In this document: positions 1 through 50,086 of the stretch, one piece after another
Position numbering within the stretch: the stretch's first letter is position 1
How the letters are laid out: every line of letters begins with the position of its first letter
NCBI RefSeq assembly: GCF_964340395.1
Contig: NC_135553.1
Location: 12,576,501-12,640,500 of the forward strand
From: Glandiceps talaboti
Taxonomy: Eukaryota; Hemichordata; Enteropneusta; Spengelidae
Reading direction: 5' to 3'
Length of the DNA: 64,000 bases
Made by a program: the position numbers and the translations under genes
Notes under the pieces: model-generated
Databases searched by the model: none
What the model was told of the DNA's origin: nothing
What the model saw: only the letters and a program-made list of their open reading frames with translations

Positions 1-1211
1 TTCACTATAGGTTTCTTATTCTGCACAAAATAAATGACCTTACGATTTTGAAAAATGTTCATTTGGCTGTTTTCCTAGGTTGTCTAGTCCCCTCTACGAC
101 AGTTTGGATTTTCATCTACTCCTTTGCTCTTTTGGCCTTCTGTCCATATACCAAGAGAGAGCATAAACTTTTGACATGAAGCCAACATTTATAGTTAAGC
201 TTGACGAGTCCTGGTGGCATACTGGGGAAATCTACTAAAAGTTGGCTAGGTTTCCATATGTAACACCACAGTTATAATGGATCCACAGAGCCCTGTAAAT
301 TACTTGGGGAACTTGGGTAGATTTTACCTACTTACTGCCCTTCACAAAAACACCGCAAAAACAGGACCAGAACTATGGATTGCAAAGATAGGCAATGCAG
401 TCTAGGCTAACCTTATGTTCATTCCTTGGTAGAGGGTCCTTCAAGTATTGAGCCGTAGTCACCAATCTGCAAAATGTCAGAGGACCTCTCCTCAGAATGC
501 TGGACAAGGCAAGGGATGCCATTGGGTCCTGTTTTTTTCAAAAAACAAACAAGAATATAAATACTTCTACTTCTACTTCTATACTGTGTAAACATCCGAA
601 AGGATTATCATCACACAGTGATATATAATTCATTAAAAAGGGTCATGTTATGTTCGACTTTGAAAGAGATGAGAGTTAGGCTCTCAAATGAAATGTTAGA
701 AATAGGTGACAAATAACAGAAACCATGGCTAGTACTTCCAACAAAAAATGAAAATATTCATAAAAGTGTTTGCGTAATTTCTATTTTATGAGGTTTATAC
801 TTTTTTTGTTAATACATTTTAAACTGCTCAGAAATCTTATTCTTAGGTTTTTAGAAAGTTATCTGGTTTTAATTATTCAATTGTACAAAGTAATAGTTTA
901 CTGTTTGTCAATTTTTCTATTCATACTTTTTGATGAAGTTTTGAAGGAAAAAAAGACTGTATTTATCGTGTAATCCTATCATTTCAATTATTGTGTCAAA
1001 TATGATTTTGTCTCAGAGTGCATTGTGGAATACTTGGTGTAAGAAGATTTTTTTATCTTCCTCTATTCTATATGTTATTCTTTTCGCTACTTTCATTTTA
1101 ATTCTGTATATGGATATTTTTAAAAATAATAATCATAATTATAATAATACAGTGCATCATGCTAAGATACGGCATGTATATCATTATATTATGCTGCTGG
1201 TATGTCATGAT

Positions 1212-1654
1212 CTGTGACATAGTTCCGCTTGTAGCTCAGGATGTATTGCTATAGTATCGTTGATACTCTGACTTACACCTCTGCTATTGTCCCATAGCCA
1301 GAAATATGAGGGGTAGTGTTGAATGTGTGCACATGCATAGTATTTGAAACCTGGTGACTTTAAGGGCACTTATAGGCAGTGTTTTAGTTTTTATTACATT
1401 GATAATATTGTGAATCGAATTGATATGTCATCTCCATGTGTTATTATCTATGGAACCATAGCAGAAGTGACAGAAGAGTATCGAAGAGTGTCACCATAGC
1501 AATACATCCACAGCTACTCTGCTTGCAGACAGAGTAAGATGGGACTCATTTCTGACATTATCTGCTTTAAGTTAAGAGGAAGGGTCAGTGTCAGATTTGA
1601 GTTCCGATTACTCCATCTTCAAGCCGAGCCCAAGCAGGACTAACTGTGACATAG
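1212..1654. mobile_element. Putative MITE (421 bp) flanked by 11-bp direct repeats
   Basis: The 11-mer CTGTGACATAG occurs at 1212-1222 and again at 1644-1654, like a target-site duplication around 1223-1643. Inside, 1231-1297 pairs as an inverted repeat with 1448-1517 at roughly 75-80% by eye. The right part (about 1521-1642) is a second foldback related to the copy at 2304-2416. No transposase is encoded. Duplications of 9-11 bp with long inverted repeats are typical of Mutator-like elements, so a MULE-derived MITE is my inference. Confidence 0.5.
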
Positions 1655-2101
1655 AGCAGTTCACTTGCAAGATATATCAGATAACATGAATGCATGAGAA
1701 CTTGACCAGTTGCAAACTCAGTCAGTAGGAGGAGAGAACTCAGTGAGTTATGAACTCGGGCAACTCATACCTTTATAGTATCAATTATATTTATTCCAAT
1801 TACCCAGTATCTATGACATTTGCTATACACATACCTAGTGAACATATAAATTATCATTTATCACTTAGCAAAATTGTCTTGCTGTAGACATTACCAAATG
1901 TCTTGTGCTGTGTCTTGCTAATGCTATATAACATTGTGAGTGTACATATTATTATGCAATAAATTGATTGCATAAAGGAAACAGCAGAATTCATACTTTG
2001 CCTAAAGTAAAGACTTTACCCACATGTTTGTTCAATTTATATTGAACTAATTTTAATGACATATACATTGTATGCATTACTCTTTTACTGGCAGAGTTCT
2101 C

Positions 2102-2242
<141 letters not shown>

Positions 2243-2303
2243 ATAAGGCTGGTAGAGTTCGCAAAATGGCGAACTTCTCATAATATTGAAATATGAACCA
2301 CCT

Positions 2304-2416
2304 AGTCCTGCTTACAAATGGAGTACGGGACTCGATTCTGACACTGTCCCGATCTAACACCAGAGAAGGAAAGGGATGGTGTCAGAATCGAGTTCCGACT
2401 TCCTGCATGCAGGACT
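2304..2416. repeat. Foldback element, second copy of the family at 1521-1642
   Basis: The left arm starting AGTCCTGCTTA and containing ACTCGATTCTGACAC is mirrored by the right arm containing GTGTCAGAATCGAGT and ending GCAGGACT. Together they form imperfect inverted repeats of about 40 bp. The same words occur at 1521-1642, so two copies of one repeat family lie within 1 kb. No coding capacity. Confidence 0.65.
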
Positions 2417-3361
2417 GTGTGAACCGTCGTGCGATAGGAAAGTACAGTGCTAATGGTATAAAACATAGCACACAATTGCAAAACACACATAGAGCATCAA
2501 GCACCTATGCTAGTATTGCTACACCATTATAATACGCGACCAGTTGTGTAACGTTGACCATGGATGTATTAGAGAGAATACATCCATGCGTTGACATGCT
2601 GGAAACGCACTCACAGTCACACCGGTGGTAAACTTCCAAGGAAAATTTGAATTCCGTTGATTTGCATCCCTCACAGTAAGATACACCGTAAACACAGACA
2701 AAAGAAAGAAACCAAGAACATATCAAGTTACCTTACAGTCGACTTAGTAACTTGTAAAATAGGTTATAGTCTGTTTTATAACAAATGCCGGTTCCACAGT
2801 ATTCTGGTGGGGGAAGCCATATTTGAACCCAAAGGAAGTTGCAAAGATGTGTGGGAGAACCAGGGGTCATTGTCTAAGGTCATCTACCTTTCGTCACATT
2901 GATATGCAAATATTATGCAAATAGCCAGACAGCTTGGTGTGTTGCTATGAACCGAATGATTTGCTTCCTTCCTTTATTTAGTCTCCTTACGCGCTATGTT
3001 GGGTATATAGTTCTCGATATTGGACAGTGCTACTAAAACATAGGTTTGGAGAAAATGCATTAAAAAGTCATTTCATGACACAAAGACATCTTTATTTTCA
3101 TAAAACATTCACTGTAGATTTCTTAGTAACTTAGGAATGATCATCAACTGAAACGCACGGCCGATTCATGACAATCCGCGGAATAATACATTGAACACTG
3201 ATATGTATGAATCAACATTGCAGTGAAGTAGGAAGAGAGTCATCAGGCCGTGTAAGCAGAGTTGAAAATTGTAAATAGACTTTACACAGACTTAGAGATA
3301 GAACATTTTCCGTCAGTTTTTCGTATTTTGAGTCGCCCCGGCGAACCATTTCATTGTCAAG

Positions 3362-42161
<38,800 letters not shown>

Positions 42162-42378
42162 ATATACTCATAGAAATTTTAATAATTTACACAAAATTTA
42201 GCGAGATAAAAATCAGAAATATTACTTGTGTTCAGATATATTATATTACATTCTATGCAGATATAAAATATTTCATCCGAAATCTTCTACAAAAGCCAAA
42301 TTACACATAACCTTATCCACAGAAAGGCTGAGCCTGCATTTGTTATTTTTGTCAACATTTGACCACTTTCAGGATGCC

Positions 42379-42384
42379 AATAAA
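42379..42384 (+). promoter_or_regulatory. Candidate poly(A) signal of the QRICH2-like gene
   Basis: AATAAA lies about 220 bp after the stop codon. Other AATAAA copies lie further on, for example 43709-43714, so the real 3' end cannot be chosen from sequence alone. Confidence 0.3.
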
Positions 42385-43672
42385 ATTCCACCGATATTTA
42401 CACACCTTGGACTGTGTCAGAAATTTACATATTATTTCGTTACACACCTTGAATTTGCATTTGGAATTTGCATAATAACCAGTTTAAGACCTTGAAATGG
42501 GGTATAATATTTACATCATACTTCATTGTATCACTTGTCTGTTTAGAAATGGTCAAGTGTCTAATAGCAGTGTAGACAGACAGTTTTTATTTGACTTTGT
42601 TGTCCTTGATAGCATTAGTTCACAAATTTGTTTTGATCAAGTACACAGTGCACTTTTGTGTTCAAACTAGTCATGTATGCTTTTGATATTGTAGGAATAA
42701 TAATTGCATAGGAAGTATTTTACTTAAACCACAGGGTGACTTTATGATCATTTGATTTTATGATTTTACACAAATTTTCCACGTTCAGCAATCTGCGTTG
42801 CGAGAACAGGTTTGGTCCTTGTAATATATACATGAAGAATATCTCTGTGTTAGTCAAGATCAATTTGCCGAAGTGTCAAACCCAGGTTTTCACATTAGTG
42901 TTATCTTATCAGTGGAGCGATAAGGATTACTCTTTTGTTCAGTGCTAACTTTTACTACAGCTCTACCTGATAACTGTTGTTCATACCTCAATTTTAACCT
43001 AATGGGATTGGTCAATTCTGTTGACAGAAATAATATTGCATTTTAAATCAAATTTACAATTTGTGAATTTTTTCCTTTCAGTTGTTCCGTCGTAAAACTA
43101 TGCAGAGCATAGTCAGAAATTCCATCCATGTTTACTGTTATTTTTTTTGCCTTGAAATTACTTGATGAAAGCTTTTGTTCCGTAGCTTGAATTCTATATA
43201 TCGGTCGGCAACAATTGTTGTAACTTTTATTTCGTAAAATAATTACAAATATTGTTGAAATTGAAAGTCAGTTCATACACCTTTTTTTTGTGTGATTCTA
43301 TCTCAAAGCAATTTCAATTTCAACAGTGCTTAACTGAAATCTGATACATCTATATATAAAGTACTGCTGAGTATCACTTGTCGGCGACTTAAGACAAGTT
43401 TAACAAACGATATAGAAGTTCAAGTTCATTGTTGGATTTCAAGAACATTTTGAAATATGATTTTCATAATCAGTTGACCGGTTTTGTACTAATCTGGAAC
43501 AGAAAACCTGCAGATTTTTGAAGTCAGTTTAAAACAAAAACAACTGCTTGGTTTTTTTCTTTGTTTTCTATTTGTGATGAGATTTGAGACACCATCTAAG
43601 ATATAAATGCAGCTGGGACTCCTAATTGTCAGGAATCCAGTCTTGAAAATTTACATTCCAAATTGTCGAATC

Positions 43673-43705
43673 TGAATCTGAATATGAATCTGAATCTGAA
43701 TCTGA
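43673..43705. repeat. (GAATCT)n short tandem repeat
   Basis: About five copies of the hexamer with one GAATAT variant. Confidence 0.85.
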
Positions 43706-46039
43706 TGTAAATAAATAGACACCACTTTGTCTAAGCTCTATTTTGCAACTTTATAAAATGGAAATAAATTTTCAAAAAAAGAAGATGATTTTAATGAAAT
43801 TGCCAATGAATTCAAATTAACTGTTATTATACTTGTAAATATGTTCTATTCATCTAAAAAAAAAAAATGTATTGGATATTGTACATAAAATGTGTGCAAT
43901 GTATGGAGTTTTTTGAATTTTTTGAGGAAAAAATGTAGACTATATTCTATGAATTTTGAAGTGATAATTATTAGCTGCACATGATTAATTGCACTCCAAC
44001 TCATAATTTGATGATGTGAATGAAGTATGGTAGCTAGGTAAAATACTGCTGTGGAAAACCCAGCTTTCAGCTTACTAAGGTCTAGGTAGCCACAAACTAA
44101 AGTTGGTCAGTGTGGTAGATTACACAAGTGGGTGATAGCAGTGCCTCTATTTATTTGTGTGGATATAATCACCCTGTAATCAAGATAGTGTAAATACTGG
44201 AAGGCCCCAGAATGTACACCTGTAAGATCTTGGAAGTCATCAGAAATGATACCCTACTGTGAGTACAATTAAACCAATGTCCATTAAGTAGCTTAATATC
44301 AAGATGTCGCCGCAGTAGGGTTTAGTTGATGTTGATCTTAGTTAGCTGAAAGGTTAGTTTCCACTGCTGTAAAACATTAGATAAGACAAAACTTGAGGTC
44401 GAATTTCAGAACTGTAGAGACAATATCAACACTTCTACACATTTCTAGAGTCTATTTGTGTATAATGCTTTTATTTGAAAGCCTAAAATTTACCAGTTTT
44501 TCTGACGTTTTTGAATGCACTTTTTAAAGAAAATGTAAATCGTTTCATCTTTGGCATATTAATGGAAGTGAGAAATACTACTGGCAGAGACAATATGATT
44601 TGATTCTTGTAAATATATTTGAAGTTGAAGGCTTAACTTTTAATGTGCCTCACTCATTTCAAGATTATTTTCTGAAATATTCAAGTCCGTCCAATGTGGT
44701 TCTGCTGTCATTAAAACTGTTGAAGTCTTATCAATTTTCCCTCCATCACAGGTTCTCTCTGATTTTGTCATGATGCATAAAGCACGCCCTCAATACTTCT
44801 CAGAAGAGATTCTTTTGTTTTCATTTATCAATGTTGGTGTAGTGTGGAAAAATATCCTTGATAAAACATTTTCTTTTTTTCAATACTGTTAGATATGGAA
44901 GAGAAGTACTGCAATTTGCGTTCCAAGTAAAAAAAATTTACTTTATAATACTTTCACCTTAAAAGAGTATAATATCTGTACTATTATATTTGTTTTACAA
45001 GAAGATATCATATATTTTAAAAGTTTGACATACATGGGGCAATGTTCATACAGAAATATTATTACTTAGGTAATTGGATTTCCAGTAGTACAGTGAAAAT
45101 TGATTGAGCTGCAAAAGGTGAAGAGGCTGAATGATTTAGGAGATAAGCACAGTTGATAAGGTTGTTTTTTATCAACATGTTCTCATGTGATTGAAGTCTA
45201 AAAAGTGACAGTTTGAGCCATGTTTGGTCTCGCTGTGGATGGAAATTATTAGAAAATGAAATGGGAAACCACTCATATCATTAATTCTTGATGTGCCCAG
45301 GGGACTAAACACACTGCAGAAATGCTTTAATACAAGATTCTTTTTTTTTTAGCCCAGTGACTTGTCGTGGGCTTTCATTTCAAATCCTCTGATTCTCCAT
45401 CAAAGTTAGAGGCTAGATTCTTATCAACCATGTAGATTTCTTAAAGAAACATTGCTGGGTGTCCGTTTCATTTTTGCAGCTCGATAAATTTTCACCGTAA
45501 GAGTAGTTTTTCACTCTACCAAGAAATTTAGATTTGTGAGACTTACAATGACTGGAGAATGTGTTGTCATGTAAGTTTGTATTCTGTCATGCATGACCAG
45601 TACTTGTTGAATGCCGTCCATGCAGAACAGTTGTGCAAGTAAATTGTTGGACATTCCTAGATTCAAATCATTAAAGGGGCATAGTCTGTAGGTGGATGTA
45701 ATCATTAAAGGGACACAAGCTGTAACTTTATTTAGGAGGTATATACATCTATTATGAATCTCACCATCATGTGTGAAGCTCATCGAAATAACATTAGCCA
45801 GGAGTTTGATACCACACTTTTATTACACTTCCGGTTAATATTATTCCTATATCCGTCATGCATGTATTGTAAGATTCTCTATGTGTGTAGTTTTGTTTTA
45901 CATTGAAACCTTTGTTTTTCAGTTGATAATAGGTATCACAATTGATATAGCATAGACCCAGGAATGGACATCCATGCCAAGATCTATGAGCATGCATTGA
46001 AGCCAAGACTTGGAAATATTTTTTTATGTGGCGATGTTT

Positions 46040-46093
46040 TTTATCAATTTAAAAATCCAAAATAAATCCAAAGTTCTCATCCATGTGGCCACT
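46040..46093 (-). repeat. Dispersed repeat copy, related to 60659-60710
   Basis: The reverse complement reads AGTGGCCACATGGATGAGAA and continues TATTTTGGATTTTTAAATTG. The copy at 60659-60710 matches it over about 50 bp with few differences. A shorter relative is at 61309-61350. Confidence 0.75.
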
Positions 46094-46540
46094 TAAAAAA
46101 ATAATTACCAGTGCCATGTATGTCTCACACAGAATGCAAGACAAGCTATTTATGCCAGTAATTACTAGTGAGAATCAAATTGTTATATTTGAGCATACAG
46201 ATTAACAAAAGTATCCTTTTATGCAAAACAAAACCAATCACCCAGAGTTCACTATTTACAGACTATTCCCCTTTAATGAAGAAATAAACAGTGCCTCCAT
46301 CATAGTTGTTTCTGTGTCTCTCCTTCCAGTGTTCTCTGATTTTACTTTCTTGGTTTATTTACTTACTTACTCCGATAACTGGCCGGACTAGGAGCTACTA
46401 TACTTTCCCCATCAAGTACTTAACTACACAAGTAAATACCTACTACTGTAGTATGATATACATAGACTTCTAGACATCAAGAGCAATAAATGGGATAAAA
46501 CTTTATGAATCAAAGTGTACAGGTTGCATTATTTTATCAG

Positions 46541-46594
<54 letters not shown>

Positions 46595-46793
46595 ATGTAT
46601 GTATGTATGTATGTATCATGTACGTACGTACGTACGTACGTACGTATGCATGTATATGTGTGTGTGTGTATGTATGTATGTATGTATTACGTACGTACGT
46701 ATGCATGTATGTATGAGTGTGTGTATGTGTATGTATGTGTGTATGTATGTATGTGTGTGTGTGTATGTATGTATGTATATATGTATGTCAGGT
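46541..46793. repeat. (GT)n/(GTAT)n/(ACGT)n compound microsatellite
   Basis: GT dinucleotides pass into GTAT tetranucleotides with two blocks of ACGT repeats (46621-46645 and 46688-46700). A further GT run follows at 46834-46868. Confidence 0.97.
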
Positions 46794-46871
46794 TTGTGCA
46801 TGGGAAGCAGCAGCAAGCATATAATCAAGAAATTGTGTGTGTGTGTGTGTGTATGTGTGTGTGTGTGTACA

Positions 46872-46913
46872 GTTCTACCATAGACCCTACACGTGTAGGG
46901 TCTATGGTTCTAC
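46872..46913. repeat. Perfect 32-bp palindrome with 7-bp direct-repeat flanks
   Basis: 46877-46908 is a perfect palindrome with no spacer: ACCATAGACCCTACAC followed by its exact complement. The word GTTCTAC occurs at 46872-46878 and again at 46907-46913. Intergenic. Confidence 0.95.
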
Positions 46914-48180
46914 TAATAGCTCATCCTTGACTCCTGCACGTCTCAATTATTAATTGAACTACAAAAATTATACAAAACCAGGAAAATAATTCATCAGATT
47001 TTACGGATACAATATTTACTTGCTGTGCCATCAAAGAAAGTTGTATACATGTGAATATGAACTGTAATTTAGCTCACCTGTATCCATAACTATGTCAGTA
47101 AAACTTCAATGACGCTTTCAATTCAAACGCATAATAAATTTATTAAACTTATTTCGAAACAACCTCTTAAAACCAGTACACTAGATAATATAAATTAAGC
47201 ACTTGAGGGCTACCCAATCAACTTGCCCGTATCACACTCATAACAAGGATACTAGAATCATATCATAATTAGATTGTGTTAAACTGCGAATGAATATGTA
47301 TTGGCGTACCTGAAAGGACAGCCGTTGTAAGCGTCCGACTCATATAAGGGTCCTATACGTTACTACGAAAACCTAGCTACCCAGTAACTAAGCTGGGACG
47401 CCCAAACAAAACTTATTTTCCGGGCAGAAATTAACATGATAATTTGCGGAAGAGATTTCCCCCAAGTGAACTCTTGTATCAGGCAATTCAAATATTAGCC
47501 AATTTCAACGAGGTGATCGGAACTTTGAATAGCATCGTGTAGATGTAAAAAGTAAAAAATAGTAAAAAAAAAAAGTACCCCATTCGGACTAGACATGCGC
47601 AATAGACGACTACTGGTGACAGAGCCTGTGTACGTTGTGTAAGTATGTAAAAAATCCGGTCACGTTCCAACTTTTGTTCTATCACATACGATATCAACGA
47701 AACAACTACCGAGTATTATCATCATGTATTGAACACATTTCTCTCCTGACATGTCTTCTTCTTCTTGCCAAGTCCAACGTTGGTGGACGGTCAACGGCCT
47801 AGCCTAGGACTTTCATTGTACAGACAAAACAGAAAGTAACACCCCCGGGTACCACCCTCACCGTAAAATGAGTATCGAATATGTTCACAAGACACATTCA
47901 AGACATAATAGTTGTGTTTTTATCATATAATTTATTTCATAAACATGACTGCCGTTTTCGAAAGAGAACAATTTCTTTCAATATTATTGACAATGAAAAA
48001 TCAACGTAAAAGTTGATACACGGCACACTGAATCAGGGTGTTGGGAAAATACATATCACTCGGTTGAAATTTTCACACTATTGAATATATTGCCTCTTTT
48101 ACTTTCAGAAAATGTTTAGTGCAAACAGTCACGTGTTTACAATATCTAGGTTAGTTTAATGTAATGGAGATATTCTAAGT

Positions 48181-48250
48181 TATGTAAATTAGATAACATT
48201 GACTAATTATGTAAATTAGATAACATTGACTAATTATGTAAATTAGATTA
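48181..48250. repeat. 27-bp tandem repeat, 2.6 copies
   Basis: The unit TATGTAAATTAGATAACATT plus GACTAAT is repeated exactly. Confidence 0.95.
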
Positions 48251-49936
48251 CTTTCATATTAACATGATCGGCGTGTCTATTAATCTGTCAAATATCAAAT
48301 ATTTTAATAATCCGAGTAGTTTGAGTCAGATAAATACATCACTGGACTAACGAAAACATATTTCAAACGCAACCGTTAACGTTATAATCCTGGTTTTGAT
48401 GGACGAATCCTGTGTCACAAAGTCTCTTGACTTTTGACGTCATATCCAGATATCATTTGTTGAAATCGATGATGACGTCATGATAAGTATCACACTGCAA
48501 TAATGTAATAATGAGGATAACATACACATTACCCGTTTTTGATTTATAATCATGGCGGCATACTTCAGGTGACGGAATGTTGACATGAACATGCAATGTT
48601 TGTTGTTCTAATAACGTGTGATCAATTGCGTTTTAATACCAATACCAACAAACTTAACTCTGTCACGTCAGCACAAAAGTTTCTATCCTTGGGAAAACAA
48701 ATTCGCAATGTTATTTCTGGTCACAAATCAAACCTAAAACAATACCATTTACGGGGTTCGCCTGAAATGCGAGTTGCTCGTTTCGAAATCTTGTTAACTA
48801 TACGCCAAAAGTAGGATTATCGGATTTGAAAGAAAAAGTCGGGGGAAAAAATCAATGAAATAAGTAAACACAAATTCTAGAGTTCCTAAGACAACAAACA
48901 ATGGACGGATTTTTGATAAGATTCAATGCGTAAACAAACATATTGGCAGTAAATTTTTGAAGCACCAACAACTACACACTTTTAACACGGCAAACTAATA
49001 TCTTTTATCATCATGTTTCAAATTGAACCCCTTCTGTACCAAACTACCGAATCTGGAAATAAATGTATAATTTGAATTATTTTGATAATTTTCACAAAAT
49101 CCTAGTTTTTACAACCAAAACTGTCATCTCAAATAATGGTTTAATTCATATAACTATTTTTAATGATTTACGTCTAAAATTAACTTGTAAACTTACTAAA
49201 TATTCAGACAAGAGTTAAGTCTGGTAAATTTTGCGGCAAACTACTTGGTCGGTGACAGCGGCAGACGACATTTTTGTTCAACACATTTTCTTTTCGTGGG
49301 AAAGTACTCGGTACAGAAGAGGTTATCCTATGTTACGTCTATTTCATATCATGAGTGCAATTATTGTAAACGTTCTCTTGGTAATTTTAGCAAAATTGAA
49401 TTTCGGTCTTGTCCCAATACGTAACTTTGAAAAAAGTATCTGAGACGAACAGCACACCGAAGATAGACCAAGTGTACTTCATCATGCGTGTACACCAATG
49501 CTTCACGCTGGTAACAGTTACTAACACTTTACACAGCATGAAAGTTCAGAATGTACACAACCCTCTTAAGACAGTTGAAGTCCGGAACTATTTTGCCAAC
49601 ATTAATCAAAAGTTATTTTCAGTATATGCAATAATAAAGCCTTTTTTTTTCAAATTGTCAACAACCACAAATAAATCTCTATGTATTAAAGCTATGATAT
49701 ATTCGATATTGTATAGGTTTCGTGTTTGATGTTGTAGAAAACCTGAATGGGGGAAATCTTTGGGATAATAACTAAACTCGTATTACATGTAACTGTTGTT
49801 ATACTGTCGAAACTAGTAAGGGTGTAACAAAGTGAAACTGAGGATTGTTTTGAAGAAACCGGAGTTGCAGTTATAATCACTTCAAGTGTTGTAAATTCTT
49901 GTTGAGTTGCTTGGATTCCAGGCTGAGATGATATCC

Positions 49937-50086
49937 TTATGTGCGTCCCAAGCCATATGCCAACGAGTTTGCCAAGGTACTCGTCTGTTCTTTCACGATT
50001 TTATCTTTTCTGTGCTTGAAATCACTCTCGAAACCCGAGTAGCTGCTGGATGAATCGTCCACTGGGTGTGTTTGCAAGGATTTCCT
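49937..50086 (-). CDS. Unknown gene, terminal exon 3
   Basis: Acceptor CATTTACAG|AGGAAA. The open frame of 49 residues (RKSLQTHPVDDSSSSYSGFE onward, ending LAYGLGRT) closes with TAA at 49937-49939. Ser-rich, then Lys/Arg-rich. Confidence 0.5.
   Translation of the reverse strand, partial: RKSLQTHPVDDSSSSYSGFESDFKHRKDKIVKEQTSTLANSLAYGLGRT

Larger units (their letters stand above)
42385..49936. other. 3' flank and intergenic region, no gene seen
   Basis: No exon could be supported on either strand. Contents: a short GAATCT hexamer repeat (43673-43705), a dispersed-repeat copy (46040-46093), a long GT/GTAT/ACGT array (46541-46793), a perfect 32-bp palindrome (46877-46908) and a 27-bp tandem repeat (48181-48250). 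Open frames near 48596-48814 and 49231-49729 have no splice or family support. Confidence 0.65.

Noticed and set aside
770-1217. Two short open frames with hydrophobic, AT-biased translations
   Set aside because: Composition is that of AT-rich non-coding DNA; no conserved motif, splice pattern or start context.
46503-46930. Repeat frames with Tyr-Val-Cys-Met pattern
   Set aside because: Product of the GT/GTAT/ACGT array.
48596-49729. Several 60-106 codon frames in the intergenic region
   Set aside because: No splice pairing, conserved motif or start context; AT-rich chance frames.
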